DNA of 64,000 nucleotides from Chaetomium olivaceum. Lineage: Eukaryota; Ascomycota; Sordariomycetes; Sordariales; Chaetomiaceae. The position numbers and the translations under genes were made by a program. The notes under the pieces are model-generated. The model worked only from the letters and a program-made list of their open reading frames with translations, was not told the origin of the DNA and did not search any database. This document shows positions 33,436 through 42,146 of the stretch, piece after piece; positions within the stretch are counted from its first letter, which is position 1; each line of letters begins with the position of its first letter. The stretch lies in the NCBI GenBank assembly GCA_039881045.1, contig JAYWVB010000005.1:310001-374000 (forward strand), in the 5' to 3' direction.

Positions 33436-33849
33436 AAATTATTATTATTATTATTATTATTTCCTACACCGATATGCCCTTAGGCGCGCCGGTCCCTCTA
33501 CTGCTATTATACAAAGGAAACCGTGCCGTATAGGCCGGATGAAAACCTCTGCCTACCACTCACAGCCTACAGCTTCTGAATCCACCATACTACAAAAGAA
33601 AGGAGGCCCTTTGCCGGCCTCCGGGCCCTCTAGCCCTCTCCATTCACCGTTTCTAGTTCTAACCGCCTGGCTAGACTATACTCCGGTAGCCGGCCAGAGT
33701 CCATCAGCCAGCTAAGGATCCTCCTAACAAGCCTAACACTTCGGGCCCCTACCCCCCGTAAAACGGTCTGTAGGAGAGAGGGCAAAATTGTAAGGAGATA
33801 AGCCAGAAAAGGAGGATGTACGGGCTTCATGAGACCAGGATCCATTTTA
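33436..33849 (-). pseudogene. Tad1-like LINE 3' end (RT C-terminus and 3' UTR)
   Basis: On the minus strand, RRILSWLMDSGRLPEYSLAR followed by RLELE matches the C-terminal end of the LINE at 41909-47168 (RVLGWLMDSGRLPMYSLTR). It is followed by a similar 3' UTR (TTTTCATCCGGCC, GAGGGACCGGCGCGCC) and an AAT microsatellite tail (33438-33462 on plus). A 5'-truncated relative of the same clade but another family, judged by the divergence. Confidence 0.75.
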
Positions 33850-33941
33850 GGATATGTATTAGTAGATTGCATGATAGTTGCCCTTTCGGGTTAGGCCCGC
33901 CGGGCGGAATAAATTGTGTGTGTGTGTGTGTGTGTGTGTGT
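33850..33941 (+). repeat. GT-tailed short element, second copy
   Basis: Starts GGATATGTATTAGTAGATTG exactly like the insert at 14457-14545 (opposite orientation), contains GGCCCGCCGGGCGGAATAAA and ends in (GT)n at about 33915-33941. No target duplication recognised here. Confidence 0.7.
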
Positions 33942-34337
33942 AACTGTGCTTCACCGCTTGGCAGGTACACACAAAACCGACATTCAGTCGGTCCACCTGC
34001 AAGTGTTCCGTCAACACATGCACCAAACTTGGACAAAGCACCAGACACGATAAGAAAGTTATGCTATGGAAATGAATAAAGTAATAGTGAAGGCTTGCTT
34101 TGCAACTCGTTCTATCAAAGTCGGGTTCGATTTGGCTGAGAAATCTGGTGATAAGACATCCGAATGTCGCTTGGGTGTACCGGTCTTTTTGCCCAGGGAG
34201 TCTCCCACCATTCAATACCCTAACCCTAGTAAGAGGACAGCTCAAAAACCAGGCGTCCTGGGGATTTGCAGGGCGGGGGTCGGATCGAGAAGTACTGGTA
34301 CGGCTGGTCCAACGAGTTTCTGTCCGCACTCGTGTCA
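33942..34337. other. Intergenic, unassigned
   Basis: Short open frames only, with one CCCTAACCCTAG telomere-like run near 34220. No gene recognised. Confidence 0.4.
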
Positions 34338-34777
34338 TGTCACGGATATGGTCGCATGCAGACGACCCGGCGGGGCACGCTGGCAGTGCGCCGCGCCAAT
34401 CAGCAAGGGAGGGACTCCTCCAATGGGAACCGGATCGTGAAGGGGATTCGCGATCCAGGGCGGACCAATCAGGAACGGATCATTGGATCGAGGGACGATC
34501 TAATGATCCAAGACGGATCGAAGACTCGTGAGAATATTCCTCGATCCAGGTACGGGGGTACCTGGAGACTTAGATAGTATATAGTCACTCGTTTTGGAGA
34601 GCTCTGGGAGTTCTCCAGTTAGCAATCACAACTACAGTTCGCTACAAGCTCGAGAGCCTACTGTTGAGACAAGTCTTTGTTGTGCACCTTTTGGCTGCAC
34701 CGAACCTAGTACCTTCGCAGGACACCTTCAATCAGACTGAACCCTAACAGGACGAGGTCCAGGAGAGGTTCGTCACA
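34338..34777 (+). repeat. Solo LTR, second copy (440 bp)
   Basis: Begins TGTCACGGATATGG and ends TTCGTCACA. The 3' half is nearly identical to the solo LTR at 13821-14263, while the first half differs and carries several GGATCG/CGATCC repeats. No matching 5-bp duplication is visible. It abuts the left end of the Rep-element array. Confidence 0.8.
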
Positions 34778-34846
34778 ATCTAGTTCTGTCTCATACAAAA
34801 TCACTTCTTGATGCCATTGTTGGTGTCTCCACCCACTAAGCTACTG

Positions 34847-35496
34847 CTAACTACGAGGAACAATCACCCACTCTCCCTCGTCTTCACTGCTCTCACTTGA
34901 ACTGTCACTCGCATCAATATCTATCTCTGTCACGCCACGCTCAAAGTCTCTCAACCTCTGAACCCATGGTCCATCGACTAATGTCACCACGTCAACTTCC
35001 CGAATGATCGTCTCCAACTTATCAATGGTATGAACGTTACCTAACGCATTTGCTATCACTACCGGATTCAATGCCTCAATCACTGACCCTCCGCAGTAAT
35101 CAATATACTGCAATGTCCTACGACAACTCCGTAGTACCACCTGGCACAACTCTGCACAGCTCAACTGTTCGACCTCTCGTCGAGTCTCCGACACTGTACG
35201 CCACTTCCGGGCAAAGAGTATTGCTGTCCCATAAGAAACCTGTCACAAGCAGGACCACCTCTGCCGTCCACGACAGACATATCCATTGCACTCCCGAGCA
35301 ATTGTTTCTCAATCAAGATCTCCCGACTTGTTACACTGAATGTCCACGGCTCCAACGTGTCTGACCGTAAGCGCAACACTGCGATGCTTCGAAGCAAAGC
35401 TTGTCTCAATCCTCTCGGATCCAAGACAACATGATCATATCGGTATCCTCTCAGGACGAAATAATCCCCCTGGATTGGTATGATAAACTCCCCCAT
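34847..35496 (-). pseudogene. Array unit 1 ORF, about 216 aa, one frameshift
   Basis: An ATG at 35496 (MGEFIIPIQGDYFVLRGYRY) lies about 350 bp downstream of the unit-1 hairpin in transcriptional sense. The first frame continues to about 35230. A small indel there moves the protein to a second frame (AILFARKWRTVSETRREVEQ) that ends at 34847 with a Ser/Asp/Glu-rich tail and Trp (SSESSEDEGEWVIVPRS). Total size and the pattern DPRGLRQALL followed by EPWTF resemble the unit 3 and 4 products. No family is recognised; by position it could be a capsid or accessory protein, but nothing in the sequence proves it. Confidence 0.6.
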
Positions 35497-35844
35497 GTCG
35501 TTGTGCTATCTTCAATGCCCTCCTCCGTTGTTTTGTGTTTGTCGTCGGGTATATCACTGCTGTTAGCTTAGTACTGTCTTTAGGTTGTTCGGTCTCCCTC
35601 ACTCTTGCTCTGCAATGTAAAAAGAAGAAAGAACCTATTCTTTCCCTCGCCCGCTCGATGCATCACCTTCCTCTTGTCGGTGTGGGGCTGACCCTCCATG
35701 CACTTCGTTTTGATTCGCCCCATCGCCTTCACTCGCTCCCCTCCTTCCGTCTCTCTCTACCAATGAATTCCTCCACTGCGTTCCGGATCATTGTTAGTCC
35801 TCCTTCCTGCCCCTTTTTAGGTTTGGGGTGGGGGACCGGAAGAC

Positions 35845-35876
35845 CGGAGGCCTTACAAACTATAGATGGGCCTCCG
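35845..35876 (+). promoter_or_regulatory. Putative replication-origin hairpin, unit 1
   Basis: Stem CGGAGGCC (35845-35852) pairs with GGCCTCCG (35869-35876); loop TTACAAACTATAGATG. Immediately to the left is the direct repeat GACCGGAAGACCGGA (35834-35848), iteron-like, overlapping the stem base. Confidence 0.75.
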
Positions 35877-36211
35877 ATCACCCGCTAGTATAACCCTGAG
35901 ATTTACTCACGCTTAACCCTAGCTTTTTCGCAAATTCTCACAAATTTGAGGGCTATCACCCACGAAAATCAGGTACCTTCGTACCTTTTACGCTCTGCTG
36001 TCCCGTTCCACTCATCTCGCTCTGCTCGGTCATGTTCACTCCGTTCACACGCTCACTTCGTTCGCGCCTCCTTCCGGTCCATTTGTATGAGGGTTCACGA
36101 TATGCTGGGACGTTGTCTGTCATCAAAGTGGATTTGTACTATGCTAACTAAGGCTCACTACGTTCGCTCGGGGGAGACCCCCAAGCCCCCCCTTTGCAGG
36201 AATTGAATAAG

Positions 36212-37330
36212 CTAGACCATCTTACGATAAAGACACCTCTTGATCTCAACCACAACAACACCCGCTGCTTCTAAGTACTCTTTCACTACCTTTACCTTGC
36301 GAGGATCATTGTCTGCATTGCAAGTCCAAATAGTCGGCTTACCAAACCGAATCGTCCTCTCAGGAAACCACTTACCAGTTACAACAAAATCCTGTTGACA
36401 ACTAAGAAACTCGCGCCAATATGGAAACACCCTAACATCCATATCGTTTAACACTGCATGAGAACACCCATCTCGAATGGCATCCACACTCCAACCGTGC
36501 GTCATACTCATCGGCCTGCCAAAGGACATAGCCCACTCCGTCTTGCCCGTACGTGGAGGTCCAATGAGTAACAGAGATCTCGGCCTACCCTCGACAGGAG
36601 CAGAAAGGTTATCACGAACCCAACGCTGTAAAGCTCCAGGAACACGCCAGTTACCAAACTTCGAACCATGCTTCACTGCGCGTGGAAATCCCTTCGTTGC
36701 TAACCACGTCCGTGGATACTGAAAGATATACTTCATCGGGAAATGTCTCTGCAACACCTCAACACACTTCTCTCGATCTGGTTCATCGATCAACTGCTGC
36801 AACAACACATGTTGCTGCATAGTGGCACCAGCCGGCATCGCCTCAATCCATTCTCCAAAGATCCTGTGATTCCCTTCCTTGCAGATATACGCCTGACAAC
36901 AGTCAAGGAAACGACTGGTCGTCTCTCCCCTCTTCTTCGTCTTCACTCGAATCGATGTAGTATCCACCTCTTGGCGTATAATCCCGTCTACCTCGACGTC
37001 GATCATCACCGCCAACTTGGCTCGTGCATCCCGCCAGTGCACTACCTTCTCGAAAGCCATTAACACATGGTAGTGAGGCTTCCCAGTCGCATGGAACTCC
37101 TGTGCACCGTAGAACTTCACATCCGCCGTCGCACCCTCACGCAGATAACACATGCGCGGTCGAATACTCCGCTGCAGGTACTCGAAGAACTTCCCGTGAT
37201 CAGTCACCCGACTGTTATTGTACGTAACAAATGCATACTTTCCCTGTAAAGTAAACTTGCCATCGTCATCGCTCTTCTCGTGGCTCTCCCACTCCTCCGC
37301 AAACAACTCCGTTTTTACGGTATCATCCAT
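36212..37330 (-). CDS. rep: CRESS-DNA-type replication initiator Rep (HUH endonuclease and SF3-like helicase), array unit 2
   Basis: 372 aa, uninterrupted, ATG at 37330, 235 bp from the unit-2 hairpin. The HUH endonuclease domain nicks and joins DNA at a hairpin loop during rolling-circle replication. Motif I is AFVTYN at residues 33-38, motif II is HYH at 86-88, and motif III is YICK with the candidate nucleophile Tyr148. The helicase domain has Walker A GPPRTGKT (257-264), a Walker B-like VLNDMDV (293-299), CQQDFVVTGKW (311-321) and motif C KPTIWTCN (331-338). The arrangement and the Q-DF-VTGKW block resemble geminivirus/genomovirus Reps rather than Helitron or bacterial plasmid Reps. The Walker B has Asn before Asp where many Reps have two acidic residues. 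An intact frame in a decayed neighbourhood suggests recent capture or selection. Confidence 0.92.
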   Translation of the reverse strand: MDDTVKTELFAEEWESHEKSDDDGKFTLQGKYAFVTYNNSRVTDHGKFFEYLQRSIRPRMCYLREGATADVKFYGAQEFHATGKPHYHVLMAFEKVVHWRDARAKLAVMIDVEVDGIIRQEVDTTSIRVKTKKRGETTSRFLDCCQAYICKEGNHRIFGEWIEAMPAGATMQQHVLLQQLIDEPDREKCVEVLQRHFPMKYIFQYPRTWLATKGFPRAVKHGSKFGNWRVPGALQRWVRDNLSAPVEGRPRSLLLIGPPRTGKTEWAMSFGRPMSMTHGWSVDAIRDGCSHAVLNDMDVRVFPYWREFLSCQQDFVVTGKWFPERTIRFGKPTIWTCNADNDPRKVKVVKEYLEAAGVVVVEIKRCLYRKMV

Positions 37331-37564
37331 CGTTGTGTCGTACGTCGCAAGCTCTTAGTGATGTGAAAGAAGAAAGAAAAGTTTCTCCCCCCGTCGAAAC
37401 CCACTCTGTTCAGTAGCTCGCCCTCTCGCTTAGTTGTGGGTCCAACCCACCCCATGTGTGCTGTCATTCGTCTCCTCTGACCCGCTCATCCCTCGCTCTG
37501 CACCAATCACGTCTCCTGTCTGTCCTTGGTCCCTTTTTAGGTTTGGGGTGGGGGACCGGAAGAC

Positions 37565-37598
37565 CGGAGGCCTTTACAAACTATAGAGGTGGCCTCCG
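37565..37598 (+). promoter_or_regulatory. Putative replication-origin hairpin, unit 2 (upstream of rep)
   Basis: Stem CGGAGGCC (37565-37572) and GGCCTCCG (37591-37598); loop TTTACAAACTATAGAGGT. Preceded by the same GACCGGA direct repeat. It sits 5' of the Rep start codon, the usual origin position in CRESS replicons. Confidence 0.78.
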
Positions 37599-38199
37599 AT
37601 CATCCCTTACTTAACCCTGGGTTTTTCCCTCACTTAACCCTGACGCTTTCAGGAAAAGCGCCAAGTTTTCGAGCGATCACCCACGAAAAGTAGGTACCTG
37701 CGTACCTTTTGTGTGCTGCACAACCGTTCCACTCATCTCACTCCGTTCGGTCATTGCTCGTCCCTCGCAACCTTCGCTGCGCTCAGGGCCTCTTCCGGTC
37801 CCTTGATGTATGAGGCTAGTGATATGTGGATTCGTTTGACTATGTAGTGATGTCCTACTTCATGACCACTCTGATCATCTGTTACGCTGCTTTGTCTCGT
37901 GCATCACTCTTGTTACTTTGTCTGAGTACCCTCTCTGTTCCTCGCTTACGCTCGTCACGCAGGGGTTTCACCCCCGCACCCCCTTCGGTAGGAATGGCAT
38001 AAGGTTTACTTCGTGATCTAGTCCTCAGTGGTGTTGATAGTACTCATCGTCACGTCTGCAATAGCATTACTTTAATAATCACTCTGTCGAATACTCAACT
38101 ACATTATCGACCACTCTGTGACCATAGTGCCATGTCATGCATCACATTGTCTTCATTCCTATCTAACTCAGATGTCAACATCCCCTTACACTACCAGCA

Positions 38200-38916
38200 C
38201 TATGATGTCCCCATACCATCTGCACCACCAGTACACAAACTGCTCAAAGCAAGACTGCCAATCTCTCGATCAAGTAGGTCCAAGACTAACAACGCTTCCC
38301 GCGCTTCGACAAAACGAGACAGTATACGCAATGTCTGCAGTGAAAATAAAACACTAATTGCTGTCCACTGGACTCTGTTATACTCGTCGTCCTCTTCCTC
38401 GACTGAGCTCGAAACCACATCGGTAAACATACCGCCGTCCAACTGCAGCGATACCTCAACGCACAATGCGAAACAAGAAGACTTGTCCACACTGGAAAAA
38501 CAGCACCTGCTGCCACACTGCATCAACGCACGCGAATACAACTCTCGTACCACATCCCCAGGCTGTCGCACACCCGACACACATTGTGTAGACACAGACA
38601 GCAACTGTCTATAGGTCCCAACCCACTGTAACGGGAACTCAAATCGTACCGCGAGTATAGAACAGATCGAACTCAATCTTCGCTCCCACTCCGACAACGA
38701 CAACCCGTCCCTTGGTTGTAGCATCAGACAGTCTAACACCGACCGTAGCCCACATGTATCCTGACTTCGGATAACATGAAACGTCCATGCCGAAACTACC
38801 GGGCCAACCCGATCTAACTCGCTCCCTTCTTCGTCACTCATCAGTAACTTCTCATCTTGTCCGCTGCCCGCCGCGGATGTATCCAACAAACGTTGATGCA
38901 TGATTCGACCTCTCAT
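38200..38916 (-). CDS. Array unit 3 ORF, about 238 aa, unknown
   Basis: The ATG at 38916 (MRGRIMHQRLLDTSAAGSGQ) is chosen; the open frame extends to 38934 but only from a non-ATG codon. Uninterrupted. It contains WTFHVIRSQDTCGLRSVLDC near residues 45-65, LSLSEWERRL, a Cys-rich middle (MQCGSRCCFSSVDKSSCF) and an acidic patch with Trp (SSSVEEEDDEYNRVQW). The block IRSQDTCGLRSVLDCL aligns by eye with the unit 4 block SSRDESDGFRGVLDSL. No signal peptide, Rep or capsid motif. The hairpin lies about 330 bp upstream. Confidence 0.65.
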   Translation of the reverse strand: MRGRIMHQRLLDTSAAGSGQDEKLLMSDEEGSELDRVGPVVSAWTFHVIRSQDTCGLRSVLDCLMLQPRDGLSLSEWERRLSSICSILAVRFEFPLQWVGTYRQLLSVSTQCVSGVRQPGDVVRELYSRALMQCGSRCCFSSVDKSSCFALCVEVSLQLDGGMFTDVVSSSVEEEDDEYNRVQWTAISVLFSLQTLRILSRFVEAREALLVLDLLDREIGSLALSSLCTGGADGMGTS

Positions 38917-39242
38917 CGTAAAAATATGCTTCACTCCGTTGCATATCTATCCCTTCGTACTAACACATCACCCTACTGCTGTGTTCTGACCATATCGTTG
39001 CTCACGCAAACAGTTCACCCAAAGAACGCCATGATCCTCATTCTTTACTAACCATTCCCTTTGGTCATGTGTATGTGTATGTGGGTCCTGCCCCACAAGC
39101 GTGTCCACTCATTCGTCGTCCCCTCCGTCCGCTCCTCCGTCGCTCTCTGCCAATCAACTCCTCCGCTGCGTCCCTTGCTTCGGATGATTGTTGCTCCTCC
39201 TTCCTTGTCCCTTTTTAGGTTTGGGTTGGGGGACCGGAAGAC

Positions 39243-39275
39243 CGGAGGCCTTTACAAACTATAGAGGGGCCTCCG
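39243..39275 (+). promoter_or_regulatory. Putative replication-origin hairpin, unit 3
   Basis: Stem CGGAGGCC (39243-39250) and GGCCTCCG (39268-39275); loop TTTACAAACTATAGAGG, with GACCGGAAGACCGGA to the left. Confidence 0.78.
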
Positions 39276-39905
39276 AGCAACCCAGTAGTTAACCCTGAGA
39301 TTTCCTCACGTTTAACCCTGACATTTCCCAAATTTCTCACAAATTTTTCAGCTTTCGCTGGTGGAAATGAGGTACCTGCGTACCTTTCTTATCGCTGATA
39401 TCTCCCTCTGGTCAAACATCTCGCTCCGCTTCGGTCACACTCGCCCTGCTCGTGATGCTCACTGCGTTCGCACGTCCGGTCCCCGCTTGTCTGACGTTGA
39501 CGATATGTGACTTTGTCTGATCATGTTGATGTCTGTCTCAACTCTCACGCTTCTTTGTATGCATGTCCCTTAGGCTCACTACGTTCGCTCGGGGCTGTCG
39601 CCCCAAACCCCACTCTGCTGGAATGTAATAAGGAAGGTTAGGGTGAGTGTTACTCGGTAGTGATGTTGTTAGGTCGTGATACTCTATCTACACTTGGGTC
39701 GGTCACTTCGTTCCCTCCCTTCTTACATTCTCTCTGAGGGGGTTCGGGGGTATCCCCTGAGTAGAGCGCAGCGATACCAACTGTTGTCTCATACTTCTCA
39801 ACTTGTCGTCGCAAAGTCAAACACTGTCTATTCTGCATAAGTCTAAAACGATGTCTATCTAAAGCCATGTCGTATCTCTTGACACTCCCATCTAACATTC
39901 CCTTG

Positions 39906-40577
39906 TTACTTGCCCACGTTAATACTAAGCGTCCACTCGATGTCACCACTGCTCACGTCGTGCCATTCTTCTTCCTCATCACCTGATCTCGAACAAGCAA
40001 GCGACTGCGACTGCGACAGATTCAAAACCGTATTAAAGTCCAATCTGTTTCGCCCAAGCTCACCACTAACCTGTCCAAACACTGAGGACCGTAGCTGTAA
40101 CCAAGTCCAGCAATGTGGTAACGGCACCCGCTCCATTACCCGCAAAGAAGGGAAATCAACAACACGAGTGACGGTACTCCTGTTGCAAAACAGACCAGAC
40201 ACCACAGCGTCCGGCTGCATCACCGGTAACAGTCGACCACTTCCAAGCTGCCCGAGCAAAATGATAACAATACAAGTCCCGTCCACATCCACATGTTCCC
40301 ATGACTTGATGGCGATGTCATCCCGAAAACGTAAGCTATCCAATACTCCTCGGAACCCGTCCGACTCATCTCTCGATGAAAACACCAATGTAACTGCGAG
40401 ATACCCCTCCCCCTCGTCCCTCGCACTGTTGTCCTGCCATGATGAATAACTCATCCGTGGACCTACCGGTCTCACCCTCAATAAGATCTCAAACATCGTA
40501 CCCGAAGCCGCACCAACATGCTGCTCATACTCTCGTATCCAACCTCCTCCGTCGTTTAATGTGTCGGTCCCGTTCAT
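39906..40577 (-). CDS. Array unit 4 ORF, about 223 aa, unknown
   Basis: The ATG at 40577 (MNGTDTLNDGGGWIREYEQH) is chosen over a non-ATG frame start at 40595. Uninterrupted to 39906. It contains FSSRDESDGFRGVLDSLRFR with a following IKSWEHVDV, a hydrophobic stretch (CIVIILLGQLGSGRLL), and an acidic-Trp region near the C-terminus (SGDEEEEWHD, then EWTLSINVGK). A second frame overlapping its end (39650-39949, TSSGRLVLTWASNKGMLDGS) might be a frameshifted extension. Weak similarity to the unit 3 and unit 1 products is seen by eye. Function unknown. Confidence 0.65.
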   Translation of the reverse strand: MNGTDTLNDGGGWIREYEQHVGAASGTMFEILLRVRPVGPRMSYSSWQDNSARDEGEGYLAVTLVFSSRDESDGFRGVLDSLRFRDDIAIKSWEHVDVDGTCIVIILLGQLGSGRLLPVMQPDAVVSGLFCNRSTVTRVVDFPSLRVMERVPLPHCWTWLQLRSSVFGQVSGELGRNRLDFNTVLNLSQSQSLACSRSGDEEEEWHDVSSGDIEWTLSINVGK

Positions 40578-40932
40578 ACTGGACAATTCACACAATCAGC
40601 TATCGCCCTCCTCCTTGCTGTGTTGTCGTCGGATATAGTACTGCTGCCGCTTAATTACGTCCTTACGGTTGTTGTTGTCGCGCTGCTCCAAGAATAATGC
40701 AAAGGAAGAATCCCTCTCCCTTTTGTCTCTCGACTGACATTCCATTCATACTCCTCCGTCGTTTTAGTGGGGCCAACCTACATGCACTTCGTTTCTATTC
40801 GCCCTGCTCTGCCCCACCGCAACAACCACTCATCCTTCGTTCTGTTGCTGACTGCTCCCCCTTCGCAAGCTCATTGGTCGCATCTCCTGCACCCTGTCCC
40901 CATTTTTATTTTGGGTTGGGGGACCGGATGGC

Positions 40933-40964
40933 CGGAGGCCTTACAAACTATAGAGGAGCCTCCG
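40933..40964 (+). promoter_or_regulatory. Putative replication-origin hairpin, unit 4
   Basis: Stem CGGAGGCC (40933-40940) and AGCCTCCG (40957-40964), one mismatch at the loop end; loop TTACAAACTATAGAGG. The iteron pair is diverged to GACCGGATGGCCGGA. Confidence 0.75.
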
Positions 40965-41640
40965 ACCATCGTCACGTATAACCCTGGGCAAAACCCATAG
41001 TTAACCCTGACGTCTTCACAAATCCGCTCGAATTTGCGAGGTGATCACCCACTTCGTTATTGGTCGCGTTGCTCCCCCGTTCCACTTTTTTGCTCCGCTG
41101 CGATCAGTCTCGCTCCGCTCAATCAGGTTCACTCCGTTCACACACTCGCTGCGCTCGTGGCCTCATCCGGTCCCTGCTTGTCTGAGGTGGTGTTATGTTA
41201 CTTCGTATGTTCATCGTGTAGGTTTGATGCATCACTTCAGTTACTTTGTCTGCATGCCCTCATGGCTCACTACGTTCGCTCGGGGGGTTCCCCCCCAAAC
41301 CCCCTTCTACTGGAACTTAATAGCTAGAGTTGGTGGTAGTCTTGCGTGTTAGGGTTAGGTTGCTTCACAGTAGGTGTTGATCCACTGTAGTTATGGAGGG
41401 TTGGGTGCTGTATTATAGTGGCTGACTCCCTGTATTTCAGTGCATGTCTCACTACTAGTAACACTAATCAGATCACTCTCCCCTTCCCTATTCAATTCCT
41501 GTTCCGCAGGGTTCGGGGCGCAGCCCTGAGTGGAGCGCAGCGTAACCTATGTTGTCGTCTCCTACTTCAAAGCTCTGTGGGTGCTATCTACTACTACCAT
41601 CTTCCCATCACACCATATTCTTATTCAATGCAATCCACCC
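40965..41640 (-). repeat. Partial fifth unit (common region and adjoining sequence)
   Basis: After the fourth hairpin the common region continues through TTAACCCTGACG and GGCTCACTACGTTCGCTCGG (41261-41280). Then comes a block at 41510-41570 (CCCTGAGTGGAGCGCAGCG) that matches unit 4 near 39755-39775 (CCCTGAGTAGAGCGCAGCG). Homology ends before any ORF. Its length plus that of the incomplete first unit is about one full unit. Confidence 0.65.
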
Positions 41641-42146
41641 TTCCGCGGGGACAGCCTTGTAAGATGGCCCCCTTTTTGTTCAGTCTCAACTTGCGGTAAA
41701 CCTGACCAGCGACTTCATAGTCCGTGAACGTGCCGCTGCCGATCTGACAATCCGTAGTTGCATAGGGCCGAGATGATCAAGGGTATAACGCAGCGCAAAG
41801 AAGGTGACATCAGGCTATTCGCTTTAGGATCAAATTCGTCACTGGTATGCAGCCAAGTAGGGCACCAAAGGCTGATGCTCCTCTTTAGTTTTCATATTAA
41901 CAAACAAAAAAAAGGTAAAAAAAAAGGAGATTTCTACGTTTGCGAGTTTTGGCCCAAAACTCTCAAAACCAGCGTTGATCGAAAGCTCTCGCAAAGCCCT
42001 ATCTAACCACGCCACGTGCACCGACGCGCAACCTGCGGCGCGGCCGCAGTGGGTGTGGAAAGAAGGACGATCCGGGACACGCAGTCGCCCTGAAGAAAAT
42101 CTCCATCGCCGACGCACGGACCGACGAGCTGCCGACCCACCCATAG

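Larger units (their letters stand above)
34778..41640 (-). mobile_element. Head-to-tail array of ~1.7-kb Rep-type (CRESS-DNA-like) units, four hairpin origins
   Basis: Four copies of a common region with the same hairpin (stem starts 35845, 37565, 39243 and 40933) repeat at intervals of 1720, 1678 and 1690 bp. Each hairpin lies 230-350 bp upstream of a different minus-strand ORF. One ORF encodes a CRESS Rep; three encode unrelated-to-Rep proteins of about 215-240 aa. About 550 bp following each hairpin on the plus map are conserved: two TTAACCCTGA boxes, an AGGTAC-4nt-GTACCT palindrome (units 1-3), a block of TCACTYCGTTCGC-type words, and GGCTCACTACGTTCGCTCGG near the end of units 1, 3 and 4. 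The array starts next to a solo LTR and its homology fades near 41,600. Interpretation: chromosomally integrated concatemer of a multi-component circular ssDNA replicon. Confidence 0.85.

Noticed and set aside
34778..41640. Helitron, rDNA or ordinary satellite as explanation of the array
   Set aside because: The Rep lacks a Pif1-type helicase and the double-Tyr Helitron motif, there is no rRNA-like sequence, and each unit carries a different ORF, unlike a simple satellite.
41650..41770. Minus-strand protein-like stretch (TDCQIGSGTFTDYEVAGQVY)
   Set aside because: Open for about 40 codons only and not assignable to a family; noted as flank of the array.
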